A DNA stretch of 45,014 nucleotides from Demequina lutea (GCA_003246255.1 QKAX01000200.1:1-45014); one strand, 5' to 3'; positions 34,122 through 42,953 are shown, counted from the stretch's first letter. Notes: generated from the sequence alone by a model not told the origin. Numbers and translations: made by a program.

Positions 34122-34706
34122 ATGTCCACCGAACCGTCCTCACCGGCCCGGCTGCGCAGCAACCTGACCCTGCCTAATGCCATCACGATGGTGAGGCTTG
34201 TGCTCATCGTGGTGTTCGGCGCGCTGTTGGTGAGGCATCACGACGCCTGGGCCATTGCGGTACTTGCCGTTGCCGGAGTCAGCGACTTCCTCGACGGCTA
34301 TCTCGCTCGTCGGCTCGGCCAGACCTCGGCGCTTGGCAGGCTTCTTGACCCTGCCGCCGACAGGCTCCTCACGATCGTTGTAGTGCTGGGCTTCGCGTGG
34401 CGCGACATCATCCCGTGGTGGCTCGTCGGGGTACTCCTCGCTCGCGACGCAGTCATGGGATTGGCGTTGTTGTGGTTGCGTGGGCGCCATGGTTCCGCGC
34501 CCACCGTGACGTTCCTTGGAAAGACGGCCACGGCGGCGCTGTACTTCTTCTTGCCGTTGTCATACCTGGCATTTGGCCGTTGGGAGATCGTGCACACGAT
34601 CGCCATCGTGGGCGCCGCTCTCGCCGCCGTCGCGTACTGGGGATCGGCGGCGCAATACCTTGCGCAGATCCGTCGCACGGGCACGCTCGCGCCGTCTGGC
34701 ACGTAG
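34122..34706 (+). CDS. pgsA: CDP-alcohol phosphatidyltransferase (PgsA-like)
   Basis: This 194-aa membrane enzyme transfers a phosphatidyl group from CDP-diacylglycerol to an alcohol. The full family motif DG-x2-AR-x8-G-x3-D-x3-D is present (DGYLARRLGQTSALGRLLDP then AADR). Phosphatidylglycerophosphate synthase is the likely identity, but phosphatidylinositol phosphate or cardiolipin synthase activity cannot be excluded. About five membrane segments are visible. The ATG at 34122 is preferred to the GTG at 34092 because TACCAT lies six bases upstream. Confidence 0.88.
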   Translation: MSTEPSSPARLRSNLTLPNAITMVRLVLIVVFGALLVRHHDAWAIAVLAVAGVSDFLDGYLARRLGQTSALGRLLDPAADRLLTIVVVLGFAWRDIIPWWLVGVLLARDAVMGLALLWLRGRHGSAPTVTFLGKTATAALYFFLPLSYLAFGRWEIVHTIAIVGAALAAVAYWGSAAQYLAQIRRTGTLAPSGT

Positions 34707-34729
34707 GATGAACGAGGAGAGGAGGCGCC

Positions 34730-35152
34730 ATGACATATGACGAGAAGCCAGTCGAGCGCACGATGTCGCTCGGTTCGGCGCTACCGGTCGATGACCAGGG
34801 TCCCGTTCGCCTGAGCTCTCAGGATCAGGCTGCGGTCGACGCGCTGTCGCCTGATCACGCGCTGTTGGTTGTCCATCACGGACCGAACGCAGGCGCCCGA
34901 TTCCTGCTGGACGTGGACGTGACGGTGGCGGGTCGCTCCGTGTCGTGCGACATCTTTCTCGATGACGTCACTGTCAGTCGGGAGCACGCGCACTTTGTAC
35001 GTGAGGGCACGTCATTCTCAGTGCGTGACGCGGGGTCGCTCAACGGCACCTACCTCAACCGCGAGAGAGTGACGCACTCGTTGCTCACGGCGGGCGACGA
35101 GGTCCAGATCGGCAAGTACCGCCTCACGTTCTATCCCGGCGCTGCGGCCTAG
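34730..35152 (+). CDS. garA: FHA-domain protein, GarA/OdhI-like
   Basis: This 140-aa protein has a C-terminal FHA domain with the phosphothreonine-binding residues in VAGRSVSCDIFLDD, VSREHAHF and SLNGTYLNRE. GarA/OdhI proteins control 2-oxoglutarate use by binding 2-oxoglutarate dehydrogenase and glutamate dehydrogenase, and are switched off by phosphorylation of an N-terminal ETTS motif. That doublet is absent here; the N-terminus reads VERTMSLGS. GAGGAG precedes the start. The following MerR gene is typical garA neighbourhood. Confidence 0.85.
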   Translation: MTYDEKPVERTMSLGSALPVDDQGPVRLSSQDQAAVDALSPDHALLVVHHGPNAGARFLLDVDVTVAGRSVSCDIFLDDVTVSREHAHFVREGTSFSVRDAGSLNGTYLNRERVTHSLLTAGDEVQIGKYRLTFYPGAAA

Positions 35153-35159
35153 GGCAGCG

Positions 35160-35885
35160 ATGAGTGAGCCGGCACGCCGGGCCGTGATGTCGGCCGCGGC
35201 GGCAAGTGGTCCGCTCGTGGGCGAGTGGCCCCACCAATTGGGCCAGCAACCCACGCTACGAGTGGGCGACGTGCTTGCAGCGCTCGAGCATGAGTTTCCT
35301 TCGCTGACGTTGTCGAAACTCCGATTCCTCGACGCGCAGGGCCTGGTATCGCCGGGTCGCACGTCGGCGGGCTATCGGCAGTACTCGGTGGCCCATGTTG
35401 AGCGCCTGAGGTACGTGCTTCGCCAGCAGCGCGACGCGTTCGCTCCCTTGGGGCACATTCGTGACGCGCTCAGGGACCTGGACGCGGGTCTCGCATACCA
35501 GCCCTTGTCGCTTGGCGTCGTGGGCCGCGACGAGGCCGTGTCCTACTCGTCGATTGCCGCTTCCGCGGCCGTCGATGTGGAGGTGGTGTCTCGCCTCGTT
35601 GCCGAGGGCTTGATTGAGTCAACTCAGCCGGGAGCTCTCGCGCCCGCAGAGGTGACGCGCGCCGTCGCCTATGCGCGCTATCTCGCCATGGGTGCCGACA
35701 TTCGGGAGCTCAGGATGCTCGTGCGGAGCGCGCAACGCGAGCGCGAAGCGGCGTCGGCCGCCGCGGCACCGCTGCAGCGTCAGGACTCGCCGGCGCAGCG
35801 AGACTCGGCGCGTGAGTCTCGCCTCGAAGCCGCAGCAGCAGCCTTCGAGGCCGCGCTGTATCGGTCCGGCACCGACGGCGCGTGA
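35160..35885 (+). CDS. ftsR: MerR-family regulator FtsR-like
   Basis: This 241-aa protein has an N-terminal MerR winged helix (LTLSKLRFLDAQGLVSPGRT, then GYRQYSVAHVERLRYVLRQQRDAF) and a C-terminal domain without metal-binding cysteines. It resembles the actinobacterial FtsR/Rv1828 regulators, which lie downstream of garA and, in corynebacteria, activate ftsZ. It starts seven bases after the garA stop. The first 30 residues are low in conservation, so the start could lie at a later Met. Confidence 0.85.
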   Translation: MSEPARRAVMSAAAASGPLVGEWPHQLGQQPTLRVGDVLAALEHEFPSLTLSKLRFLDAQGLVSPGRTSAGYRQYSVAHVERLRYVLRQQRDAFAPLGHIRDALRDLDAGLAYQPLSLGVVGRDEAVSYSSIAASAAVDVEVVSRLVAEGLIESTQPGALAPAEVTRAVAYARYLAMGADIRELRMLVRSAQREREAASAAAAPLQRQDSPAQRDSARESRLEAAAAAFEAALYRSGTDGA

Positions 35886-35951
35886 GCGCTCGGATTCGTG
35901 CGACACGCGGTAGCGTTGAGGCCGTTGGTCGTTGATCCGTGGGTGCGCAAA

Positions 35952-35965
35952 CCCTAACGTTGAGG
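35952..35965. promoter_or_regulatory. Possible MerR-type dyad before the second MerR gene
   Basis: CCCTAACGTTGAGG is an imperfect palindrome around AACGTT (10 of 14 positions match the reverse complement). It lies about 20 bases before the start of a MerR-family gene, where an autoregulatory site would be expected. The support is modest. Confidence 0.3.
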
Positions 35966-35984
35966 TTGAAGGTGAAGGAGGGCC

Positions 35985-36548
35985 ATGTCGGACACCAGCG
36001 TCCCGTCACGCGAACAAGGCATTTTGTTCGACGACGGCCTTGCCCACCTCGACGAGAACGCTGGCTACCGTGGGCCGGCCGCGTGCAAAGCCGCTGGTAT
36101 CACCTATCGTCAGCTCGACTATTGGGCGCGCACTGGGCTCGTTGAGCCCACCGTGAGGTCTGCGACAGGTTCGGGCACGCAGCGCTTGTACGGATTCCGC
36201 GACATTCTTGTGTTGCGCGTGGTGAAGCGGCTGCTCGATTCGGGAGTCTCGTTACAGCAGATTCGCACGGCTGTTGAGCATCTGCGCGAGCGCGGGGTGG
36301 AGGACCTGAGCCGTATCACGCTCATGTCCGACGGCGCTTCCGTGTACGAGTGCACGTCAGACGACCAGGTGATTGATCTGGTGCAAGGCGGTCAGGGCGT
36401 CTTTGGTATTGCCCTGGGCAAGGTGTGGCGTGAGCTCGAGGGTTCCCTCGCCTCGCTGCCCGCAGATCGCGCGGGTGAGGAACAGGCCGCCGTCACAGTT
36501 GTTGACGAACTCGCCGAGCGCCGCGCACGCAAGGCGAACGCCAGCTAG
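35985..36548 (+). CDS. MerR-family regulator (Rv1830-like)
   Basis: This 187-aa MerR protein has the DNA-binding domain CKAAGITYRQLDYWARTGLV with LYGFRDILVLRVVKRLLDSG, and a C-terminal domain with SDGASVYECTSDDQVIDLVQGG. It matches the second MerR regulator of the garA-ftsR neighbourhood in mycobacteria. There a bifunctional nuclease gene separates the two regulators; here the intervening space is only 99 bp and holds no such gene. GGAGGG precedes the ATG. Confidence 0.85.
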   Translation: MSDTSVPSREQGILFDDGLAHLDENAGYRGPAACKAAGITYRQLDYWARTGLVEPTVRSATGSGTQRLYGFRDILVLRVVKRLLDSGVSLQQIRTAVEHLRERGVEDLSRITLMSDGASVYECTSDDQVIDLVQGGQGVFGIALGKVWRELEGSLASLPADRAGEEQAAVTVVDELAERRARKANAS

Positions 36549-36661
36549 TCGTACTACTCATTCGCGGCCCTGAGGCGGGTCGTGAGACCTTGTGCCCAGG
36601 CGAGGGCGACGACAGCATGCTTAAAGCCTGGCAAGATAAAGGCATCGTCGAAGGGAAACCA

Positions 36662-39600
36662 ATGTTCTCTAAGGTCCTCGTAGCCAACCGCGCTGAGATT
36701 GCTGTGCGCGCCTTCCGTGCCGCATTCGAGAACGGCGCGAAGACGGTGGCGGTCTTCCCGTACGAGGACCGCATGTCCGAGCACAGGATGAAAGCCGACG
36801 AGGCATATCTGATTGGCGAGATCGAACACCCGGTGCGCGCCTACCTGGACATCGACGAGATGATGCGGGTGGCCAAGGAGTCCGGCGCCGACGCCGTATA
36901 CCCGGGCTATGGATTCCTCAGCGAGAACCCGGATCTTGCGCGCGCGTGTGCCGAGAACGGCATCGCTTTTGTGGGTCCGCCCGCCGAGGTGCTCGAGATG
37001 GCGGGCAACAAGAAGACGGCCATCGACTCGGCGCGTGCTGCGGGCATCCCGACGCTGCAGTCCTCGGAGCCCTCCACGGACGTCGACGCACTGGTGGCGC
37101 GCGCCGACGAGATCGGGTTCCCCATCTTCGTGAAGGCTGTTGCAGGCGGCGGCGGCCGCGGCATGCGCCGCGTCGAGAAGCGCGAGGACCTGGCCGATGC
37201 GCTGCGCGCGGCCATGCGCGAGGCCGAGGCGGCATTTGGCGACGCCACTGTCTTCCTTGAGCAGGCGGTGATCCGTCCTCGCCACATCGAGGTGCAGATT
37301 CTCGCCGACGCCCACGGCAACGTGGTCCACCTGTACGAGCGCGACTGCTCCCTCCAGCGTCGCCACCAGAAGGTGGTCGAGATCGCGCCCGCTCCCAACC
37401 TTGACCCGGAGATTCGCGAGGCCCTGTGCCGCGACGCGGTGGCCTTTGCCAAGTCCATCAACTATGTCAATGCCGGCACCGTCGAGTTCCTCCTTGACAC
37501 CGAGGGCGAGCGCGCCGGTCAGCACGTGTTCATCGAGATGAACCCTCGCATCCAGGTGGAGCACACGGTGACCGAAGAGGTCACCGATATCGACATCGTG
37601 AGCGCTCAGCTCCGCATCGCCTCAGGCCAGACGCTCGAGGAGATCGGCATCCGCCAGGAGGAGGTGCGCACCAATGGCTTTGCCATTCAGACGCGCATCA
37701 CCACCGAGGACCCTGCCAACGGCTTCCAGCCCGACACCGGACGCATCGTCGCCTACCGCAGCCCCGGCGGCGCTGGCGTGCGCCTCGACGGAGCGACGGG
37801 CCTCGCCGGCGGGCGAGTGACGGGCCACTTCGACTCCATGCTCGTGAAGCTCACGTGCCGCGGGCGCGACTTCCCGATGGCGGTGAGCCGCGCTCGTCGC
37901 GCGCTCGCCGAGTTCCGTATTCGCGGCGTGGCCAACAACATCCCGTTCCTGCGTGCGGTGCTGGAGGACCCAGAGTTTCTTGCGGGCGACTTCTCCACGC
38001 GCTTCATCGAGGAGCGTCCGGACCTGGTGCAGGTCTCTCAGTCGGCTGAGCGCTCCACCAAGCTGATGGAGTACTTGGGCCACGTCTCGATCAACAGGCC
38101 AAACGGCGAGCCGCCGCTGATGATCCGTACGGTGACCAAGCTTCCCGATCTCGACGTGTCGCAGCCCGCGCCCGATGGCGCGTTGCAGAAGCTGCGTGCG
38201 CTCGGTCCGGCGGGCTTTGCGGCTGACCTGCGAGCCCAGAAGGCGCTCGCCGTGACGGAGACCACCTTCCGAGATGCTCACCAGAGCCTCCTGGCGACAC
38301 GCCTTCGCACGTACGACATGCTCAAGGTCGCCGACCACGTGTCGCGCCTGACCCCGCAACTGCTCTCGGTCGAGGCCTGGGGCGGTGCGACCTACGACGT
38401 TGCCATGCGCTTCCTGAGCGAGGATCCGTGGATCCGCCTCGCGGCGCTGCGTGACGCGCTGCCCAATTTGCCGATCCAGATGTTGCTGCGCGGCCGCAAC
38501 ACCGTGGGCTACACGCCGTACCCTGACGAGGTAGCCCACGCGTTCGTGCACGAGGCGGCGGCGACGGGTGTCGACATCTTCCGCATCTTTGACGCGCTCA
38601 ACGACATGGACCAGATGCGTCCCGCCATCGACGCGGTGCTGGAGACTGGCACAGCGGTCGCCGAGGGCACGCTGTGCTACACCGCAGATCTCACGAACCC
38701 TGACGAGAAGCTCTACACGCTGGACTACTACCTGCGCCTAGCGGAGGAGCTCGTCAAGGCCGGCGTCCACATGCTCGCGCTCAAGGACATGGCCGGACTG
38801 CTGCGCCCGTACGCCGCTAAGACTCTCGTCGAGGCCCTGCGGTCGAACTTTGACGTGCCGGTGCACTTGCACACGCACGACACGGCCGGCGGCCAGTTGG
38901 CTACCCTCATCGCGGCCTCCGAGGCCGGGGTGGACGCCGTGGACGTGGCCAACGCCGCGATGGCTGGCACCACTTCCCAGCCGTCGATGTCGGCGCTCGT
39001 GGCCTCGCTCGAGCACACGGAGCGCGACACTGGTATTTCCCTGGAGGCCGTCACCGATCTCGAGCCGTATTGGGAGGCCGTGCGCCGCCTGTACGCGCCG
39101 TTCGAGTCGGGACTGCCTGGCCCCACTGGCCGTGTGTACCGCCACGAGATCCCGGGCGGGCAGTTGTCGAACCTCCGCCAGCAGGCTCTGTCGCTGGGGC
39201 TGGGGGAGCGGTTCGAGGACATCGAGAACATGTACGCAGCCGCCGACCGCATCCTGGGACGTCTGGTCAAGGTGACGCCCTCGTCCAAGGTCGTGGGAGA
39301 CCTGGCCCTGCACCTCGTGGGCCTGGGCGCCGATCCTAAGGACTTCGCGGAGAACCCCGGCTCGTACGACGTTCCGGACTCCGTCGTCGGCTTCCTGCGC
39401 GGCGAGTTGGGCGACCCGCCCGGCGGCTGGCCGGAGCCCTTCCGCACCAAGGCGCTCGAGGGCAGGGGAGTGACGAAGGCCAAGGTCGAGCTCTCCTCGG
39501 AGGACCGGGACCTGCTGGCCGCCCCCGGCGTCGAGCGGCAGCGCAGGCTCAATCACCTTCTGTTCCCTGCACCCGCGCAGGACTTCGACAAGGCAGTGGA

Positions 39601-40069
39601 GCAGTACGGCGACATTTCCGTCGTCGACACCTACCACTACCTGTACGGCATGACGGCGGGTAGCGGCGAGGAGGTCATCATCCACCTCGAGAAGGGCGTC
39701 ACGATGCTCGTGACGCTCGAGGCCATCGGAGAGGCCGATGAGCATGGCATGCGCTGGGTGATCTTCAACTACAACGGCCAGATGCGTCCGGTGCAGGTCC
39801 TCGACCAGTCGGCCGAGGTGACAGTGCACGCGCGCACCAAGGCCGATGCGTCGCAGCCGGGTGAAGTCGGAGCGCCGTTCGCGGGACTCGTCACCGCTCT
39901 CGTCGAGGTGGGTCAGGAGGTCGAGGCCGGCGCCGCTATCGCCACGATCGAGGCCATGAAGATGGAGGCATCGATCACGACGCCTGTGGCAGGGAAGGTC
40001 GCAAAGGTGGCCGTTTCGGGCACCGAACCGTTGCAAGGCGGTGACCTGGTCGTCATCATCGGTGGGTGA
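36662..40069 (+). CDS. pyc: Pyruvate carboxylase
   Basis: This 1135-aa biotin enzyme carboxylates pyruvate to oxaloacetate, refilling the TCA cycle. Domains in order are: biotin carboxylase (residues 1 to about 450, starting KVLVANRAEIAVRAFRAAFE, with AVAGGGGRGMRRV and EMNPRIQVEHTVTEEV), carboxyltransferase (about 520-800, with RFLSEDPWIRL and LALKDMAGLLRP), the tetramerisation region, and the biotinyl domain with EAMKMEA at the C-terminus. The start at 36662 has GAAGGG upstream; the ORF track start at 36590 adds a non-homologous stretch. It stands alone in its transcript. Confidence 0.97.
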   Translation: MFSKVLVANRAEIAVRAFRAAFENGAKTVAVFPYEDRMSEHRMKADEAYLIGEIEHPVRAYLDIDEMMRVAKESGADAVYPGYGFLSENPDLARACAENGIAFVGPPAEVLEMAGNKKTAIDSARAAGIPTLQSSEPSTDVDALVARADEIGFPIFVKAVAGGGGRGMRRVEKREDLADALRAAMREAEAAFGDATVFLEQAVIRPRHIEVQILADAHGNVVHLYERDCSLQRRHQKVVEIAPAPNLDPEIREALCRDAVAFAKSINYVNAGTVEFLLDTEGERAGQHVFIEMNPRIQVEHTVTEEVTDIDIVSAQLRIASGQTLEEIGIRQEEVRTNGFAIQTRITTEDPANGFQPDTGRIVAYRSPGGAGVRLDGATGLAGGRVTGHFDSMLVKLTCRGRDFPMAVSRARRALAEFRIRGVANNIPFLRAVLEDPEFLAGDFSTRFIEERPDLVQVSQSAERSTKLMEYLGHVSINRPNGEPPLMIRTVTKLPDLDVSQPAPDGALQKLRALGPAGFAADLRAQKALAVTETTFRDAHQSLLATRLRTYDMLKVADHVSRLTPQLLSVEAWGGATYDVAMRFLSEDPWIRLAALRDALPNLPIQMLLRGRNTVGYTPYPDEVAHAFVHEAAATGVDIFRIFDALNDMDQMRPAIDAVLETGTAVAEGTLCYTADLTNPDEKLYTLDYYLRLAEELVKAGVHMLALKDMAGLLRPYAAKTLVEALRSNFDVPVHLHTHDTAGGQLATLIAASEAGVDAVDVANAAMAGTTSQPSMSALVASLEHTERDTGISLEAVTDLEPYWEAVRRLYAPFESGLPGPTGRVYRHEIPGGQLSNLRQQALSLGLGERFEDIENMYAAADRILGRLVKVTPSSKVVGDLALHLVGLGADPKDFAENPGSYDVPDSVVGFLRGELGDPPGGWPEPFRTKALEGRGVTKAKVELSSEDRDLLAAPGVERQRRLNHLLFPAPAQDFDKAVEQYGDISVVDTYHYLYGMTAGSGEEVIIHLEKGVTMLVTLEAIGEADEHGMRWVIFNYNGQMRPVQVLDQSAEVTVHARTKADASQPGEVGAPFAGLVTALVEVGQEVEAGAAIATIEAMKMEASITTPVAGKVAKVAVSGTEPLQGGDLVVIIGG

Positions 40070-40117
40070 GTCGACCACGATTTTCTAAGCGTTATACCTG
40101 GTAAATCGGCGTGACCC

Positions 40118-40149
40118 GGGACCTCGGGACGTTTGTCCCCGTGCGTCCC
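40118..40149. promoter_or_regulatory. DosR/DevR-like box upstream of the flavodoxin gene
   Basis: GGGAC-GTTT-GTCCC (40126-40139) is a perfect dyad matching the core of the DosR/DevR recognition palindrome. It is nested within a wider pair, GGGAC at 40118-40122 and GTCCC at 40145-40149. DosR-type regulators respond to hypoxia, nitric oxide and carbon monoxide in actinobacteria. The box lies about 50 bases before the flavodoxin start, where an activator could act. Confidence 0.6.
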
Positions 40150-40187
40150 AGGCGACCCGGGAGACCATGGAACCCAGGAGGTGCACC

Positions 40188-40685
40188 ATGAAGGTTCTGG
40201 TAGCAGTGGGGTCCAAGTACGGCTCGACTCGAGAGGTCGCTCGCGCCATCGCGGAGACGCTTGAGACACAGGGTTTCGAGGTCGACTTCAGCGATGCTTC
40301 GGACGTTCGCACGGTCGCGCCCTACGACGCAGTGGTGCTCGGATCAGCTGTCTACGGCGGCCTGTGGAGGCGCGATGCGTCCGCTATGGCCAAGGAGCAC
40401 AAGACTGATCTGCTTGCGCGGGCGGTGTGGACGTTCTCCGTGGGCATGGAGACGGTGGTGGTCGAAGGCCAGCCCAAGGACGAGGCCTACGGGATCTCGG
40501 ACCGCATCGGCGCACGCGAGCACGAGCGCTTCAGTGGCGCGATCGACTCGGAGAAGCTGAACATCGGTGAGCGCGCCCTTATCCGCGCGCTCGACCCGCC
40601 GCTGGGTGACTTCCGCGACTTCGGCGCGGTGCGCTCGTGGGCCGAGGGCATCGCGGCTCAGCTCGCCGAGCTCGCCGTCTCGTAA
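40188..40685 (+). CDS. Flavodoxin-domain protein (HemG-like)
   Basis: This 165-aa protein has a flavodoxin fold with the FMN phosphate loop VAVGSKYGSTREVARAIAE and a flavin-side loop VLGSAVYGGLWRRDA. It resembles the menaquinone-dependent protoporphyrinogen oxidase-like flavodoxins that appear in hypoxia regulons. A redox partner cannot be assigned. AGGAGG lies six bases before the ATG at 40188; the ORF track start at 40167 is upstream of this. It converges with the chemoreceptor gene across 28 bp. Confidence 0.87.
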   Translation: MKVLVAVGSKYGSTREVARAIAETLETQGFEVDFSDASDVRTVAPYDAVVLGSAVYGGLWRRDASAMAKEHKTDLLARAVWTFSVGMETVVVEGQPKDEAYGISDRIGAREHERFSGAIDSEKLNIGERALIRALDPPLGDFRDFGAVRSWAEGIAAQLAELAVS

Positions 40686-40713
40686 CATCGGCCGATGCGC
40701 GGGTGCTCGCGCG

Positions 40714-42717
40714 TCACAGTGTGAATTGGGAGACCGCGTCGTTAAGACCGTGTCCCATCTGCGCGAGTTCTAGTGCGGCCCGCTGGGCATCTGCGAGTTC
40801 GTTCGATGTGTGGGCCATCGCCTCGGCGACGCTCGCCATCGTCGTGTCGATCTTGTGCGCCTCAAGAGCCGAGTTCTGCACTGCTTGACTGACCATGTTG
40901 GTGGTCGCTGACTGCTCCTCGGCGGCACCCGCGATCGACGCTTGGAAGAGGTGCATCTCGTCGATCACGGTGTTGATCTTGTTCATCGCGTCTACGGCAT
41001 CCGTGGTCTGTCGCTGAATGTCTTCCACCTTCTGGCCAATGTCCGCGGTCGCGGTGCTGGTGCTTTGGGCAAGTGCCTTCACCTCCTGCGCCACCACTGC
41101 AAAACCCTTTCCGGCCTCGCCTGCGCGGGCCGCCTCGATCGTCGCGTTCAGCGCCAGGAGGTTCGTCTGCTCGGCGATCGTGGTGATCCATCGAATCACC
41201 TCACCAATCTCCCCGGACGATTCACCCAGCTGGGACATGGTGACGCTCGTCTGCTCGCTCAGGCCCTGAGCCGAGTCGGAGACGTCGGACGCGCGCGCTG
41301 TCGACCTGGCAATCTCGGCGATTGAGGCGTTCACCTGCTCGGTCGCCGCGGCGACGCTCTGAACCTCCTGTCCCATGCGCGTGCTGGCTTCGCTCGCCTC
41401 ACGCACCTGGGATGAGGTGAAGTCGGCGTCCTGAGCAATGCGGGTCGCCGATCCGGACAGCAATTCGGCGGCTGCTGCGACGCTCCTCGCATCGGTGACC
41501 ACGCGCTCCAGGGTGCCGTGCAACGCATCCAGCGCTGTGTTCATCGCACGGCCAAGGTCCGCGATCTCGTCGTGGCCATCGGACGGAAATCGAGTGGTCA
41601 TGTCACCCGTTGCGAGCCGCTGGGCGGCGGCGACGCCGGCGCTCAGCGGCCGGCGCACGGCGCGGGACAGCAGGGTCAGGAGAACGGCCATGACAATCAC
41701 TGTGCCGATCACCGCCGATGCCATCAGCGCCACTTGGCGGTTCGCGCCCACGACGGCTGCGTGGGCCTCGTCGGTGAGCGCCAGGGAGTTGCCCGCTTCC
41801 ACGTCGACCATGAGGTCGATGTAGTCGGTGGCGATGCCGAACCACTCCGTCGGATCCAGGTTCAAGGCGGGGTCGGCCGAGTCGGCCGCGGCGAACGCAT
41901 CCGCAATGATCGTGTGCACCTGTTGGCTGAGGTCTGTCTCTTGCAGGCCGCGCTCGGCGGCATTGACGTCGCCACGAGATGTCTCGATGGCCAACGTCAA
42001 TGAGCTGTCGTGATCTGAGAGAAGTGCAGCGATGAGCTCTCGTTGGCCCTCGCCGAACCCGTGGTTCGTCATCACATTGGCCACCTGTGCGCGGATGAGT
42101 CCCATGCGCTCCTGCGCCGTCATGAGCGCCAAGTTGGAGGCGACATCGCCGCCGATCTGGCCGGCGCGTGAGATCGGCTCGGTGGTGGCACCGGACAGCG
42201 CCAGCAACTGTGCGTTCAGGGCCGTGTAGAAGCGGATCCGATCGGGGATCGCGGTGTCAAGGGAGTCGGTCTGCGCGCGTTCGTCCGTGAGGGAGGCGAC
42301 GGCCTGCTCGATCGAGCCGGCCGCGTCGGTCACGGCCAGGGGAGTCGCCGAGTCCTCGGTCGCGCGGAGATACGCGTTCTCCCACTCGAGGGCGGCGGCA
42401 TCGGTGTCCGATCGAAAGCCCTCGAGCTCAGGACCGAAGGTGTCGCCGTTACTCGACAGATACACACTCGTGGCGCCACGCTCACGCTGAAGGCACTTCA
42501 GCAGGTCAGCGCTGGAAACGACCAAGCCAATCCAGCGTTCGGCTTGCTGGGAGACGGCTCGCTGCGCGATGGCGTCCTTGACGCCGACGCCAAGCACAAG
42601 AGTCAGCACCAGGGCGGGCAGCTGCGCCACCAGGACCATGCGCTGCACCAGGGTGAGGCGAATGCCGAGCCGGGCGCGCTCGGCCCGTGACTGGTCAGTC
42701 ACAACGGTGTTCGACAT
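40714..42717 (-). CDS. Methyl-accepting chemotaxis protein with NIT-like sensor
   Basis: This 667-aa chemoreceptor has a transmembrane helix near residue 30-50, a long extracytoplasmic helical domain with the NIT-type signature LLKCLQRERGATSVYLSSNG, a second transmembrane helix (ASAVIGTVIVMAVLLTLLS), a HAMP domain and the signalling hairpin EQTNLLALNATIEAARAGEA. NIT domains are proposed to sense nitrate and nitrite. No CheW-binding pentapeptide methyltransferase tail is seen. It is an orphan receptor; no flagellar or che genes are in the window, but it implies motility. It is the last host gene before the dif site. Confidence 0.9.
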   Translation of the reverse strand: MSNTVVTDQSRAERARLGIRLTLVQRMVLVAQLPALVLTLVLGVGVKDAIAQRAVSQQAERWIGLVVSSADLLKCLQRERGATSVYLSSNGDTFGPELEGFRSDTDAAALEWENAYLRATEDSATPLAVTDAAGSIEQAVASLTDERAQTDSLDTAIPDRIRFYTALNAQLLALSGATTEPISRAGQIGGDVASNLALMTAQERMGLIRAQVANVMTNHGFGEGQRELIAALLSDHDSSLTLAIETSRGDVNAAERGLQETDLSQQVHTIIADAFAAADSADPALNLDPTEWFGIATDYIDLMVDVEAGNSLALTDEAHAAVVGANRQVALMASAVIGTVIVMAVLLTLLSRAVRRPLSAGVAAAQRLATGDMTTRFPSDGHDEIADLGRAMNTALDALHGTLERVVTDARSVAAAAELLSGSATRIAQDADFTSSQVREASEASTRMGQEVQSVAAATEQVNASIAEIARSTARASDVSDSAQGLSEQTSVTMSQLGESSGEIGEVIRWITTIAEQTNLLALNATIEAARAGEAGKGFAVVAQEVKALAQSTSTATADIGQKVEDIQRQTTDAVDAMNKINTVIDEMHLFQASIAGAAEEQSATTNMVSQAVQNSALEAHKIDTTMASVAEAMAHTSNELADAQRAALELAQMGHGLNDAVSQFTL

Positions 42718-42747
42718 AGCGTTGGCCCCCGCACGTCATCGATCGAG

Positions 42748-42766
42748 TGCCGTCTGACTGACGGCA
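42748..42766. repeat. Perfect hairpin in the chemoreceptor leader
   Basis: TGCCGTC and GACGGCA are exact reverse complements around the loop TGACT, about 30 bases upstream of the chemoreceptor start. It could form in the mRNA leader or serve as a dimeric operator. A second imperfect stem lies at 42828-42849 (GTCGACGAT and ATCATCGAC). Confidence 0.4.
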
Positions 42767-42925
42767 GCGTTGCGTGACCATCGTCGCCATGGGGCGCGGA
42801 GTTAACACATTGATGGCGCGGCGGTTCGTCGACGATTCTCATCATCGACAACTTCCTGCTACGGCTGGGGTAGGGCCAAAAGCGCGTGCGAGAAAGCCGT
42901 GTGACGGATCGGTCACTTCTGCACG

Positions 42926-42953
42926 AAGTGACATAATGTGCATTATCGGCGTT
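42926..42953. other. dif: XerCD dif-like recombination site (left junction of element)
   Basis: The 28 bp consist of an 11-bp arm AAGTGACATAA, a 6-bp centre TGTGCA and an 11-bp arm TTATCGGCGTT. This is the layout of bacterial dif: the ACATAA end matches the inner part of the XerD arm and TTAT begins the XerC arm. The left arm overlaps a perfect 8-bp inverted repeat (GTCACTTC at 42912-42919 and GAAGTGAC at 42925-42932). A dif site normally marks the chromosome terminus. The same centre and XerC-side arm recur at 44816-44832. Confidence 0.75.

Noticed and set aside
36590-36661. Upstream in-frame extension of pyruvate carboxylase
   Set aside because: The added residues are not part of the biotin carboxylase fold, and the internal ATG at 36662 has a better ribosome binding site.
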